From: Cyanobacteriota bacterium
Lineage (GTDB): Bacteria > Cyanobacteriota > Cyanobacteriia > CACIAM-69d
Reading direction: 5' to 3'
NCBI GenBank assembly: GCA_022402445.1
Contig: JAKRSF010000004.1
Coordinates: 381,876 to 445,875, forward strand
Length of the DNA: 64,000 bases
Shown: positions 35,766 to 45,157 of the stretch, piece after piece
How positions within the stretch are numbered: the first letter of the stretch is position 1
Layout of the letters: the number at the start of each line of letters is the position of its first letter
Notes under the pieces: generated by a model
The model's input: the letters and a program-made list of their open reading frames with translations, nothing else
What the model was told of the DNA's origin: nothing
Databases searched by the model: none
Translations under genes and position numbers: made by a program

Positions 35766-37313
35766 CTAAAGCCAATCCAGAAAAGGTTTCCAGCGCCAGA
35801 TGCGGGCGGTCCAACCGGCGGAGTCGAGGGGCAGGCCGAGGTAAATGGGTAGCCAGAAGAGGAAGGCGATCGCGATCGCGGTGCCCACCCCCCAGGCGAG
35901 GGTGTGGTGCAGGCGGCGGTAAGGGCGCGGGCGACGGTCGGTGGCGGGGTGGGGGCCAACCAGGAGCCAGGCCAGGGCCAGGATGGCGAAGCACAGGGCT
36001 CCCATGTAGTGGTACAAAAAGGTGCAGCGGCTGATCCGAGCCCAGGGGAGCCAGTTTGCGCCGTAGTTAATCAGCCAGAAGGCGGCGATCGCGATCGCGC
36101 CGGAATCCCTGCGCCCACGGGACGAGCTTGAACGAATGCCCAACAATCCTAGGGTGACCAAAACCGCGATCGCCGCCGCCCACCACAGGAGCGGATTGCC
36201 CAGGGCATGGACATCGTAGATGGTGGGGGCCACCCCCGGCGGCAGCTTTGGCGTCAGGTCCGCGTAGTTGATGGGCGCTTCGGGGCTGACGGTGCGGGCG
36301 TAGAAGTAGGCAATGGGGCGCAGCAGCAGCGGCCAGGTATACCACCGGGAGCAGTAAGGGTGTACCTCCCGGCCATCGCCCACATTGCGGTGGTAGGTGA
36401 GAATTTGCTTATTGATTTCCCAGAGGTTGAGATCCGTGGCCCAGTGTAGATGGGGGATCCACAGGAGACCATAGGTGATCAGGGGCAGTGCGGCGAGGGC
36501 GATCGCCATGGGCACCGGGGACACCCGAGGGAGCCACCGCAGGGGAGTTATGGGGGCGGTGCGATCGGCGGGGGATTCAGGGCGATCGTCCCCCCGCCAC
36601 AGGTGAACCGCCATCGCTCCCGACCACAGCAGCCACGGCCCCACCAAAAAACCCAGGCCGTTCCATTTCACCGACAACGTGGCCCCAAAGCAAATCCCTG
36701 CCCCCAGCCACCAGATCCCGCGATCGCGCCACCCTGCCCCTGAGGTCTTGCGATCGCCAGCCTCACCAGCATCGCGATCGCCATAGGATTGCAGCGCCCG
36801 CAGCCAGCAGCCCTGGCCCAGGAGCCCAAACCCAACCAAATAGACATTATTCAAGCCATAGCGGGACTCCACCAAAAAGAGCCCATCGAGGGCCAGCAGC
36901 GCCCCCGCCGCCAGCCCCACCGCCCAGCGCCCCGTCACCAGCCGCCCCACCCAGGCCAGCACCAGCGGCAGCAGCGACCCCACCAGGGCATTGAGCCAGC
37001 GGTAACTCCAGGGGGACAGGTCCAGGCCCGTCTGCCCATTGGTCACCCCCTGGCCCCAGGGCAAATGCTGGCCGATCGCAATGCCCAAGGCAATCAAATA
37101 TTTACTCAAGGGCGGATGGCCATCGAAAAACGGCATCCGCCGCAAATAGTCCGCCGCGTACTGGACGAAGTAGACCTCATCAAACACCAGCGTATTAAAC
37201 CGCCCCAGCCCCCAAAACCGCAGGGCCGCCGCGATCGCCCACAGCCCCAACAGCCATAGGTAGGGCCGTCGGAAGGGCCGCTGAAGGGGAAACCGATCGC
37301 GCGATCGCCGCAT
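35766..37313 (-). CDS. PMT family (GT39) glycosyltransferase
   Basis: About 515 residues from the ATG at 37313. It has about ten membrane helices. The PMT signature is LVFDEVYFVQYAADYLRRMPFFDGHPPLSKYLI in the first luminal loop, with the catalytic Asp-Glu pair. A central RWYTWPLLLRPIAYFY loop and a C-terminal YHYMGALCFAILALAW helix complete the family. It should use a polyprenyl-phosphate-sugar donor to glycosylate exported proteins or lipids. It starts 21 bases after the LCP gene's stop on the same strand, so the two probably form an operon for cell-envelope glycosylation. Confidence 0.9.
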   Translation of the reverse strand: MRRSRDRFPLQRPFRRPYLWLLGLWAIAAALRFWGLGRFNTLVFDEVYFVQYAADYLRRMPFFDGHPPLSKYLIALGIAIGQHLPWGQGVTNGQTGLDLSPWSYRWLNALVGSLLPLVLAWVGRLVTGRWAVGLAAGALLALDGLFLVESRYGLNNVYLVGFGLLGQGCWLRALQSYGDRDAGEAGDRKTSGAGWRDRGIWWLGAGICFGATLSVKWNGLGFLVGPWLLWSGAMAVHLWRGDDRPESPADRTAPITPLRWLPRVSPVPMAIALAALPLITYGLLWIPHLHWATDLNLWEINKQILTYHRNVGDGREVHPYCSRWYTWPLLLRPIAYFYARTVSPEAPINYADLTPKLPPGVAPTIYDVHALGNPLLWWAAAIAVLVTLGLLGIRSSSSRGRRDSGAIAIAAFWLINYGANWLPWARISRCTFLYHYMGALCFAILALAWLLVGPHPATDRRPRPYRRLHHTLAWGVGTAIAIAFLFWLPIYLGLPLDSAGWTARIWRWKPFLDWL

Positions 37314-37334
37314 GGACCTCAAGGCAACCGAACC

Positions 37335-38765
37335 CTAGGGGCGATCGCCCGCCGCTGCCCCATCCCCCGACAGATCCAGCGCCGCCCCCGCCGCCGCCGT
37401 CCAGTCCACCCCCACCTGGATCGTCACATCCGAATCAAGATAGCCCGTACTCTCCACCCGCACCTCCCCAAACCCCAGGGCATCGCGCACCTGCTGGGCT
37501 AGGGCCACATTGCCGTTCTGGGCCACAATCCGCGTCGTCGTCAGGGGCTCGCTCCAGGGGCGAATCGTGAAGAAATTACGGTAGCCCTGGCCCCGCAACC
37601 CCGCCTGCACCGCCGCGATCGCCTCCTCACTGCCCGTACTGTTCTGGATGGCCACCCGCACCGCCCCCATCTCCTCCGCCACCCCATCGAGCATCCCCAC
37701 ATCAAAATGGGCCGCCATCATCTGCCGAATCCGCCGGGAATGGGGCAACCAGTAGCTAACACCGCCATAGGCCGACAGATCGCCAAATTCCCCCGGCAGC
37801 ATCATGAACTGCACATCCTGCCGCTCGATGCCCGAGGCAAACCCGGCCAGGGCCGCAATTTCCTCCAAGCTCAAGTTGGTGTCCAGGTTCTCGCGAATGG
37901 TCGCCATCACCTTGGGCAACCGCAGCAGGGTCGCGGGGCTGAGCAACTGTTCCTTAAAGGCGCGCAGGGCCATCTGCTGGCGCTGCACCCGGCCAATGTC
38001 CCCATATTCGTCATAGCGGAAGCGCAAAAACTGGAGGGCGCGATCGCCATTCAAATGCTGCCGCCCCTGCTTGAGATCGATATACAGATGCTGGCTTTCA
38101 TCCGTATATTTCATATCCCGGGGCACATACACCGTCAGGCCCCCCAGGGCATCGATCAGCTTCTCGACCCCCTGCACATTGATCCGCACATAGCGATCGA
38201 TGGGCACCCCTTCTAGCAAGTCACTGGTGCTGCGGGCCGCCAGGGCAGGGCCACCGTAGCTATTGGCCGCATTGATCTTGGCCGTCCCCAGCCCCTCCAC
38301 ATAGGTGCGCGTATCCCTGGGGATCGACAGCATGGTCATCTTGCCCAGCTTCGGATCAAACCGGGCCAGCATCATCGTGTCCGACAGGCCCTCAAAGGAG
38401 TTGACCAGGGCGTGGTAGCCATATTCCCGGGTGAGATTGTCATCCACATCGGAGGTGACCACCTTGATGCCCATGATCAAGATATTGACCGGGCGGGTCA
38501 GTTGGGGCATCTGGAGGCCGCTGCTGGAGATGCTTTCGTCCGGGTCGCTGAAGGCGTTTTGCTCGTCGCGGCTCAAGGCCCGCTGGCTGAAGGACGGGTC
38601 CGCTAGGGTGAGGGCCAACAGGGCTCCGGTGGTGGCGGAGACGCCTGCGACCGCCAGTAGGCCAATGCCGATCGCCAGCAGCCGCAGGGGGTTGAAACGG
38701 GGCTTTGGCGATCGCGGGGGGCGACGGTTCGGAACGGGGCGGCGGGCATCATCCGGATGGTCCAT
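37335..38765 (-). CDS. LytR-CpsA-Psr (LCP) family protein with LytR_C domain
   Basis: About 476 residues from MDHPDDARRPV. Order: basic, Pro-rich cytosolic tail; one membrane helix (about 28-52); LCP domain (about 90-290) with SDTMMLARFDPKLGKMTMLSIPRDTRTYV, AKINAANSYGGP, and GDRALQFLRFRYDEYGDIGRVQRQQ carrying the conserved Arg residues for pyrophosphate binding; LytR_C at about 365-460. LCP enzymes transfer undecaprenyl-linked polymers to peptidoglycan. Followed by the mannosyltransferase gene. Confidence 0.95.
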   Translation of the reverse strand: MDHPDDARRPVPNRRPPRSPKPRFNPLRLLAIGIGLLAVAGVSATTGALLALTLADPSFSQRALSRDEQNAFSDPDESISSSGLQMPQLTRPVNILIMGIKVVTSDVDDNLTREYGYHALVNSFEGLSDTMMLARFDPKLGKMTMLSIPRDTRTYVEGLGTAKINAANSYGGPALAARSTSDLLEGVPIDRYVRINVQGVEKLIDALGGLTVYVPRDMKYTDESQHLYIDLKQGRQHLNGDRALQFLRFRYDEYGDIGRVQRQQMALRAFKEQLLSPATLLRLPKVMATIRENLDTNLSLEEIAALAGFASGIERQDVQFMMLPGEFGDLSAYGGVSYWLPHSRRIRQMMAAHFDVGMLDGVAEEMGAVRVAIQNSTGSEEAIAAVQAGLRGQGYRNFFTIRPWSEPLTTTRIVAQNGNVALAQQVRDALGFGEVRVESTGYLDSDVTIQVGVDWTAAAGAALDLSGDGAAAGDRP

Positions 38766-38987
38766 AGCGCCGGGGGCGGCGGGGGGGTAGCTAGGCGGTC
38801 GTTGCGAGCTATGTGGCACGGGTAGGGTCGGGTTTCCGAGGGGTCCGAAGGTCCAGGAGAAGGGGGAATTTTTTCGGGGGCCAAAGCCCCAGAATGGGTC
38901 AGGGATGGAGCCCCTGGGGAACCGCAGCGGAGGGCAGCTACGGGGCAGGTGCCGCAGAACTGCCGTCATTCTAGCGGCGTTCTGAAT

Positions 38988-39419
38988 CTAGCGGCGATCG
39001 CGGTCCAGGATCCGGGCAAAATCGCTCACCCATCCCAGCCGGAGCGATCGCCGCCGCCAAACGCACCCCATCAGCCAGATGCAGCAGAGGAAATAGCCGG
39101 AGGAGATCGCCGTACTGCCCAGGGCGATCAGGGGGACACCGCCGAGCTCTGCGCCCCAATTGCTGCCCATCGTACAGGTCAAATTACCCATCGCCCAGAG
39201 GGCGGCCAGAAAAATGGCGGTGCGGGCTACGGCCACCTGTCGGCGATCGCGCGGTTCCGGGGCCGCCTTCAGGGTCCACAGGGCGGGCACCACCCCCACA
39301 ATCGGCGTGAGGCAAAGGTACAGCCACAGGCGATCGCCATAGGGATCCTGGAGATTTTGGTGGGCTTCGGCCTTGGCGGCGGCGAGGGTTTCCGTGAGGG
39401 GATCAAAGGGGGCGGCCAT
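38988..39419 (-). CDS. Small multi-pass membrane protein
   Basis: About 143 residues from the ATG at 39419. After a polar helix (DPLTETLAAAKAEAHQNLQ) there are three to four hydrophobic segments and a basic C-terminus. Cysteines at LTCTMGS and YFLCCIWLMGCVW lie in membrane segments. I recognise no family. It lies between the subtilase and LCP genes on the same strand, with gaps of 74 and 222 bases. Confidence 0.55.
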   Translation of the reverse strand: MAAPFDPLTETLAAAKAEAHQNLQDPYGDRLWLYLCLTPIVGVVPALWTLKAAPEPRDRRQVAVARTAIFLAALWAMGNLTCTMGSNWGAELGGVPLIALGSTAISSGYFLCCIWLMGCVWRRRSLRLGWVSDFARILDRDRR

Positions 39420-39493
39420 GGGGACTTTATAGGGGGTGCGATGGGGGCATTTGGACAGGCAGGGAGCATGGGCCGGGGGAACTGGGGGCGGGC

Positions 39494-41299
39494 CTAGGGG
39501 GCGGGCACGGTCCACCAGGCGAGGGCATAGTCCTCATTAATCCCTTCGCGGGCCTCGGGGTTGGCCGGTCCATTGGCCCGAGGCCCCTGGGCGAGGCGGC
39601 GCAGGATCACCCGCAATTTGTAGCGACCGGTTTTGGGGACGGGGCAGAAGATGTGCTCGACGCTATCGACGGCGCTCACGGAGGAGCAGGCGTGGAGCGG
39701 TGCCTCAGGATCGTCCACCGCCATGAGGTATAGGTCCAGGTCGCTGAGGCCGCGATCGCGGAACTGTTCCCCCAGGTTGTACTGCCCATCGCCATTTTGA
39801 TCGACCAACTCCACCTGACGGCTCCAGGCTAGGGTGGCCGACAGGTAGCCATTGCCCTTCAGGGGTTGTTCAAATACATAATCCCGCACCCGTGGGGCCA
39901 TTTCCACCACCGCCACCGATGGGGCGATCGCGTCCCCCTGGGCCTCTAAATTCCGCTGTGGTCCCTGGGGGGGCACCGGACGGGCCAGGGGCATCACCAG
40001 GCGGCTCCCGGCCAGATCCTCACCCCCATCGTCCCCGTCCGTCAGGCCCAGCCGATTGAAATCCCACCCGATCGGCGGCACCGGGCGATCGCTTCCATGC
40101 TGGCCGGGGGCGAACTGCCGATAGGCCCGCAGGGCGTTGAGCTGACCCGTCCCCAACTGGGCATCGAGGGGAATGGCGCGATCGCCGTAGGCATCCCCCT
40201 CGATCCAGGTTTTGACGTTCTCGGTCCAGACATCGCGCCCCATGCCCAGCCGCAGGCCGTCGCCGCGATCGCGCACCTTTTCCGCCGCATTCATCAGCAC
40301 CGCCTTCAGGGTTTGGTGCCGCCGACTGTCGAGGGTCCAATGGGGAGCCCCCGCCGCCAACTGGCGATCGCCATACTCCTGGATCAGCGCCACCGTCCCC
40401 AGCACGTGGGGAGCCGCAAAACTCGTGCCACTGGCATAGGACACCGAGCCATCTAGCCCCAGCAGGGCCACATCGCTCCCCGGAGCCACCAGATCCACCG
40501 ATCGCCGCCCCCCCACATTGCTCTCGCGCCCCACCAGCCGCGCCCCCACCCCCGTCAGCACATTGCCCAAATTGGCAAAATCCACCTGGGAAAAGGCCCC
40601 GCGAAACCGCCGCGTAAAGGCCACATTCACCCCATTGAACGTATCGGTGGGAATCGCAATGCCGCCGCCCCCCTGGTTCCCGGCAATGATATAGAGCACA
40701 TCATGGGCACGGGCGGACCAGTCAATGCACAGGGTCAAGAGCGCCCGACCGTCCAGGCGCGCATCCAGGCGCGGATCCCGGGTCAGGGGCTCCCCAAAGC
40801 TGAAATTAATCGCCCGCACATCGCCGCCATTTTGCAGCGCCACCTGCTGACTGGCCAGACATTCCTGCGACTGCCCATTGCCATCGCTGCCATAGCCCGT
40901 CGAGGCGGCATAGAGTTTGGCGTCGGGGGCCACGCCGGGGGCGTCCTTGCTGCGGCCGATCGCGATGCCCGCCACACTCTGGGCATGGCCATCGAGGGCA
41001 TCATCGGGGCTGCTGGGGCGGTCCATGTGAAAGGTCAAGGTCGGCACCACCGCCGGCGTGGCCAGTTGGTCAAAGCCCGGTCGGGCGGGGCGGCCAATTT
41101 CCACCTGACCGATGCCCACCTTGCGGCCCCGCAGATCGTAGGGGGCGTTCTGGAGTTGCAGGGCCTGGATTCCCTGATCGCCCATGGAATGGAAGCGGGG
41201 TTCTGGGCCGGTGGCCGGGGTGGCGATCGCCCCCGAGCCCCACCACAAGCCCCCCAACAGCACAATTCTCCGCCACCGCCGCCGCGATCGTTGCCCCAT
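39494..41299 (-). CDS. Subtilisin-like S8 peptidase with altered Asp motif
   Basis: About 601 residues from the ATG at 41299; one at 41326 adds 9. Arg-rich start then IVLLGGLWWGSGAIA as signal. The catalytic His is H105 in LDGHAQSVAGI, the oxyanion Asn is N208 in AGNQGG, and the nucleophile is S293 in GTSFAAPHV. The first motif, normally D-S/T-G, reads GIGQVEIGRP with Glu67. This Q-V/P-E-x-G-R-P pattern may define a subfamily. A C-terminal beta-rich domain of ~220 residues follows, with a Ca-like loop LVDQNGDGQYNLGEQ. It is probably secreted; substrate unknown. Confidence 0.85.
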   Translation of the reverse strand: MGQRSRRRWRRIVLLGGLWWGSGAIATPATGPEPRFHSMGDQGIQALQLQNAPYDLRGRKVGIGQVEIGRPARPGFDQLATPAVVPTLTFHMDRPSSPDDALDGHAQSVAGIAIGRSKDAPGVAPDAKLYAASTGYGSDGNGQSQECLASQQVALQNGGDVRAINFSFGEPLTRDPRLDARLDGRALLTLCIDWSARAHDVLYIIAGNQGGGGIAIPTDTFNGVNVAFTRRFRGAFSQVDFANLGNVLTGVGARLVGRESNVGGRRSVDLVAPGSDVALLGLDGSVSYASGTSFAAPHVLGTVALIQEYGDRQLAAGAPHWTLDSRRHQTLKAVLMNAAEKVRDRGDGLRLGMGRDVWTENVKTWIEGDAYGDRAIPLDAQLGTGQLNALRAYRQFAPGQHGSDRPVPPIGWDFNRLGLTDGDDGGEDLAGSRLVMPLARPVPPQGPQRNLEAQGDAIAPSVAVVEMAPRVRDYVFEQPLKGNGYLSATLAWSRQVELVDQNGDGQYNLGEQFRDRGLSDLDLYLMAVDDPEAPLHACSSVSAVDSVEHIFCPVPKTGRYKLRVILRRLAQGPRANGPANPEAREGINEDYALAWWTVPAP

Positions 41300-41381
41300 C
41301 CGTCCTCCCCTCCAACGCCCGATCAAAGGTCAAGATTTCCTTAGAAAACTAGCGAGAAAAACCCGGCGGCTTTCCAAAAAC

Positions 41382-41409
41382 TTGTTAACATTCTGTTAAA
41401 ACATATACA
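41382..41409 (+). promoter_or_regulatory. Candidate rpe promoter
   Basis: TTGTTA (41382-41387), 16-base spacer, TATACA (41404-41409), in a locally AT-rich stretch 84 bases before the rpe start. Confidence 0.6.
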
Positions 41410-41492
41410 AATCGTCACGAGACCCGCCCGCACCCGAGGGCTGCGGTTTCGCGCCAATGCCTTGCCAATACGTCTAGGAGAACGGAGTCACC

Positions 41493-42194
41493 ATGACCCA
41501 GAAGCCGATTGTTGTTGCCCCGTCTATTCTATCAGCGGACTTTAGCCGCCTCGGGGCCGAGATCGAAGCCGTGGATGCGGCGGGGGCGGACTGGATCCAT
41601 GTGGATGTCATGGATGGTCGCTTCGTTCCCAATATCACCATTGGGCCGCTGATTGTCGAGGCGATTCGCCCCTATACGAAGAAGCCGCTGGACGTGCATT
41701 TGATGATCGTCGAGCCGGAGAAGTACGTGGCGGATTTTGCGAAGGCGGGGGCGGATCAGATTACGGTCCATGCGGAGCATAATGCGTCGCCGCACCTGCA
41801 CCGGACGCTGCAACAGATTCGCGATTTGGGTAAGCAGGCGGGGGTGGTATTAAATCCTTCGACGCCGCTGGAGCTGATCGACTACGTGCTGGAACTGTGC
41901 GATGTGGTGCTGATCATGAGTGTGAACCCTGGCTTTGGTGGCCAGTCGTTCATTCCGGAGATGCTGCCGAAGATTCGCAAGTTGCGCCAGATGTGCGATG
42001 AGCGGGGCCTGGATCCGTGGATTGAGGTGGATGGGGGCCTGAAGCCGAACAATAGCTGGCAGGTGATTGAGGCGGGGGCGAATGCGATCGTGGCGGGGTC
42101 GGCGGTATTTAATGCGCCGGACTATAAGGCTGCGATCGAGGGGATTCGCAATAGCAAGCGCCCGGATTCGGCCCGCGAGTTGGTGACCGCTTAG
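41493..42194 (+). CDS. rpe: Ribulose-phosphate 3-epimerase
   Basis: 233 residues. TIM barrel with [14 protein letters not shown], metal-binding [46 protein letters not shown] and the phosphate end [15 protein letters not shown]. It interconverts ribulose-5-P and xylulose-5-P in the Calvin cycle and pentose phosphate pathway. A GGAG-containing ribosome-binding site precedes the ATG, and a strong terminator follows. Confidence 0.98.
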   Translation: MTQKPIVVAPSILSADFSRLGAEIEAVDAAGADWIHVDVMDGRFVPNITIGPLIVEAIRPYTKKPLDVHLMIVEPEKYVADFAKAGADQITVHAEHNASPHLHRTLQQIRDLGKQAGVVLNPSTPLELIDYVLELCDVVLIMSVNPGFGGQSFIPEMLPKIRKLRQMCDERGLDPWIEVDGGLKPNNSWQVIEAGANAIVAGSAVFNAPDYKAAIEGIRNSKRPDSARELVTA

Positions 42195-42274
42195 GTTTTT
42201 TGGGCCGTTTGAGGCTGTTTAGTTTCTAAGGTTTGGCGATCGCGGTGGCTGTTTCTAGTCCTGCCGCGATCGCG

Positions 42275-42312
42275 CCGCCGCAGTCTTCCACCCTGGGAGG
42301 CGGCGGTTTTTT
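42275..42312 (+). terminator. rpe terminator
   Basis: CCGCCGC (42275-42281) pairs with GCGGCGG (42300-42306), followed by TTTTTT. Confidence 0.85.
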
Positions 42313-42323
42313 ATGGGAATGCT

Positions 42324-43166
42324 TCAGGATTTGGGGGCCGTGGCCGTGGCCGTCAGCAGTTGGTCGATGCGATCGCCCGTCAGGTCCGTGACCCGCTCTA
42401 GGACCAGATCGGCCCCGGCGGCGATCAAGGTTTCCGTGTAGGCCCTCTGGCGATCGCGATCGCCCAACACATGGGGCGGCAAAATTCCCACCGCCAGCCA
42501 GACGCGATCGGGGGCCGCCGCCAACGCCCGCGTCACCGTCTGCATATCCGCCACCGTATCCCCCGCGTAGATCACCGGCACCGAAGCTGCATCTAGCTTC
42601 GACGGCGTGAGGCGATCGGCCACCGCCAGCAGCCCCTCCGGGTTAGGCTTATCCGGCGCATCCCCCATCGCCACCAGCAGCGGATCCACCAGCCCCAGCC
42701 GCCGCGTCAGCACATAGGTCGCCGAGGGCCGCGTCGCGCCGCTAAAAAATCCCCAGGCCACCCCCGCCGCCGTCAGGGCCTCAAAATAGGCCGCCGTCAC
42801 CAGCAGCGGTTCATCGTTGATGTAGCCCGTCCAGGTTTCTGGATCCTCCGGATTGGGGCCACGGTAGCGACATTGGAAAAAATGCACCAGCTCCCCGTAG
42901 TCCAACGGCACCGCCTCGCGCGATCGCCCCTGACCCTCGAAATAGCGATAGACCAACTCCTGGGAGGCGTGCCAATCATTATTCCAAGCCCCCTCCCCCT
43001 TCAGGCGATCGATCTCATCCATCGAAGGGCGAAACGCCTCATCGGTGAACCGTTCCACCGTATCCGCCAACGCGCGGCGGTAGGATGCCCCCACATCCCG
43101 AATCACCCCGTCAATATCGAACACTGCGATCGCGCCCTGAATCGCGCCCTGAATCTCGCTCTGCAT
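42324..43166 (-). CDS. HAD-type hydrolase, TIGR01548-like
   Basis: 280 residues. Motif I is FDIDGVIRDVG with nucleophile and general acid Asp; motif II FFSGATRPS; motif III Lys in DKPNPEGLL; motif IV VIYAGDTVADM. The long alpha-helical cap (EAFRPSMDEIDRLKGEGAWNNDWHASQELV) matches the cyanobacterial TIGR01548 group, once linked to histidinol-phosphatase-like activity. The actual substrate is unknown. It is convergent with rpe. Confidence 0.85.
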   Translation of the reverse strand: MQSEIQGAIQGAIAVFDIDGVIRDVGASYRRALADTVERFTDEAFRPSMDEIDRLKGEGAWNNDWHASQELVYRYFEGQGRSREAVPLDYGELVHFFQCRYRGPNPEDPETWTGYINDEPLLVTAAYFEALTAAGVAWGFFSGATRPSATYVLTRRLGLVDPLLVAMGDAPDKPNPEGLLAVADRLTPSKLDAASVPVIYAGDTVADMQTVTRALAAAPDRVWLAVGILPPHVLGDRDRQRAYTETLIAAGADLVLERVTDLTGDRIDQLLTATATAPKS

Positions 43167-43344
43167 CGTTAATAGCCACCCCTTTCGGGTGAGAAAGCGT
43201 CATTAAATCGTGCGATTACTTTCAGCGGTCAAACACCATGGGCTAATATAGAATGCTGTGGCATTCATGCCGTGCCATTGGCCGCGCCGCACCCCAATTT
43301 TCCACCTGTTCACCGTTAGCACTGAAAAACCGTCGGAGGAAAGC

Positions 43345-43644
43345 TTGGCAAGATTTGTCCTAAAGGTTCTGTGGCTCGAAGAGAACGTCGCCCTGGCGGT
43401 CGATCAAGTCGTCGGCAAGGGCACCAGCCCCCTCACGTCCTACTTCTTCTGGCCCCGCAATGATGCGTGGGAACAACTGAAGACGGAACTGGAGGCGAAG
43501 CACTGGATCTCGGAAACCGAGCGGGTTGATTTGCTCAACCAGGCCACGGAAGTGATCAACTACTGGCAGGAAGAGGGCCGCAAGCGCCCCATGGCCGAAG
43601 CCCAGAGCAAGTTTCCGGAATTGATCTTTACCGGTAGCGCCTGA
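43345..43644 (+). CDS. ycf65: Ribosomal protein PSRP-3 (Ycf65)
   Basis: 99 residues if it starts at the TTG at 43345, which has a strong GGAGGA four bases upstream. A longer frame back to 43258 adds residues unlike the family. The sequence [39 protein letters not shown] and [10 protein letters not shown]-like end are typical PSRP-3, a small-subunit protein of cyanobacterial and plastid ribosomes. It appears monocistronic. Confidence 0.93.
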   Translation: MARFVLKVLWLEENVALAVDQVVGKGTSPLTSYFFWPRNDAWEQLKTELEAKHWISETERVDLLNQATEVINYWQEEGRKRPMAEAQSKFPELIFTGSA

Positions 43645-43693
43645 GGTTCGATGCCCGTTAGGGGCTAGGCCAAGATGGTGACTTTTCCTTCTG

Positions 43694-43727
43694 CGCGATC
43701 GCTCCTCGGGGCGATCGCGTTTGCTTT
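43694..43727 (+). terminator. HIP1-based hairpin terminator
   Basis: CGCGATCGCTCC (43694-43705) pairs with GGGGCGATCGCG (43708-43719), 12 base pairs with one G-T, across a two-base loop, followed by TTTGCTTT. Two HIP1 octamers form the stem. It lies 50 bases after the PSRP-3 stop. Confidence 0.6.
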
Positions 43728-43806
43728 GGGCCATGATCCTGCTTCACCGCGATTAGGGCTGGGGGGATGGGCAGGCGATCGCCCCGAACCGTGCCCAAAG
43801 CAACCC

Positions 43807-43834
43807 TTGCCAGCCCGCCCGCCGTGCATAGAAT
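43807..43834 (+). promoter_or_regulatory. argG promoter
   Basis: TTGCCA (43807-43812), 16-base spacer, TAGAAT (43829-43834), 34 bases before the argG ATG. Confidence 0.6.
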
Positions 43835-43867
43835 AAGAGGTTGTTTTAACCTAAGCGAGCAACTCCC

Positions 43868-45073
43868 ATGGGTCGCGCAAAGAAAGTCGTGCTGGCATAT
43901 TCCGGCGGCGTGGATACCTCCGTCTGCATCCCCTACCTCAAGCAGGAGTGGGGCGTCGAGGAAGTCATCACCCTCGCGGCGGATCTCGGCCAGGGCGACG
44001 AGTTGGAACCCATCCGCCAAAAGGCCCTCGACTCCGGGGCATCGGTGTCCCTGGTGGCGGACGCCACGGCGGAATTTGTCCGCGACTACGCCTTTCCGGC
44101 CATCCGCGCCAACGCCCTCTACGAAAATCGCTATCCCCTCTCGACGGCCCTGGCTCGCCCCCTGATCGCTAAACTGCTGGTGGCGGCGGCGGCGGAATAT
44201 GGCGCGGATGCGGTGGCCCACGGCTGCACCGGCAAGGGTAATGACCAGGTGCGCTTCGATGTGGCGATCGCGGCCCTCAACCCCGACCTCAAGGTGCTGA
44301 CCCCCGCGCGGGAATGGGGCTTCAGCCGGGAGCAAACCATTGCCTACGGCGAAAAATTTGGCATCGCCTCCCCCGTCAAGAAAAAATCCCCCTACAGCAT
44401 CGATCGCAACCTCCTGGGCCGCAGTATCGAAGCCGGTCCCCTCGAGGATCCCTGGTACGAGCCGGAGGAGGAGGTCTTCGTGATGACCCAATCCCCCACC
44501 AAAGCCCCCGACGAACCGGGCTATGTGGAAATCACCTTTGAGCAGGGCTATCCCGTGGCCCTCGATGGCGAAGCCCTGGACCCGGTGGCCCTAGTGACGC
44601 GCCTCAACGACCTGGCGGGTACCCACGGCGTGGGCCGCATCGACATGGTGGAAAACCGCCTGGTGGGCATCAAATCCCGGGAAATCTACGAGGTGCCCGC
44701 CCTGAGCGTCCTGATCCTCGCCCACCGGGATCTCGAAAGCATGACCCTTACCTCCGATGTGACCCACTACAAGCAGGGCATCGAACAGACCTACAGTGAG
44801 ATGATCTACAACGGTCTGTGGTACAGCCCCCTCAAGGCGGCGCTGGATGCCTTCGTAGCGGAAACCCAAAAGCGGGTGAGCGGTACGGTGCGGGTGAAGC
44901 TCTTTAAGGGCACGGCAACGATCGCGGGGCGCAAGTCCGACCTGGCGATCTACTCCCCCGACCTGGCGACTTACGGTGAGGATGACAAGTTCGACCACCG
45001 GGCGGCGGAAGGGTTTATTTATGTCTGGGGTCTGCCGACGCGCATCTGGGCCGAGAAAACCCGCAACGATTAA
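43868..45073 (+). CDS. argG: Argininosuccinate synthase
   Basis: 401 residues. ATP-pyrophosphatase loop [18 protein letters not shown], then [30 protein letters not shown] and the C-terminal dimerisation region. It joins citrulline and aspartate using ATP in arginine synthesis. Length is normal and the N-terminus matches the family. It is monocistronic with its own promoter and is followed by a perfect 20-base palindrome. Confidence 0.98.
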   Translation: MGRAKKVVLAYSGGVDTSVCIPYLKQEWGVEEVITLAADLGQGDELEPIRQKALDSGASVSLVADATAEFVRDYAFPAIRANALYENRYPLSTALARPLIAKLLVAAAAEYGADAVAHGCTGKGNDQVRFDVAIAALNPDLKVLTPAREWGFSREQTIAYGEKFGIASPVKKKSPYSIDRNLLGRSIEAGPLEDPWYEPEEEVFVMTQSPTKAPDEPGYVEITFEQGYPVALDGEALDPVALVTRLNDLAGTHGVGRIDMVENRLVGIKSREIYEVPALSVLILAHRDLESMTLTSDVTHYKQGIEQTYSEMIYNGLWYSPLKAALDAFVAETQKRVSGTVRVKLFKGTATIAGRKSDLAIYSPDLATYGEDDKFDHRAAEGFIYVWGLPTRIWAEKTRND

Positions 45074-45106
45074 TCCCTAGGGCTACCGGGTCAGTGACCG
45101 GTGGGG

Positions 45107-45126
45107 CAAGGGGCTTAAGCCCCTTG
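45107..45126 (+). repeat. Perfect palindrome downstream of argG
   Basis: CAAGGGGCTT followed by its exact reverse complement AAGCCCCTTG. It lies between the convergent argG and glycosyltransferase genes and could serve as a terminator or a dispersed cyanobacterial palindrome; the T-run after it is weak. Confidence 0.7.
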
Positions 45127-45157
45127 TCTTGCTCGGTGGTTTGGCGTGGCGTTGGGA

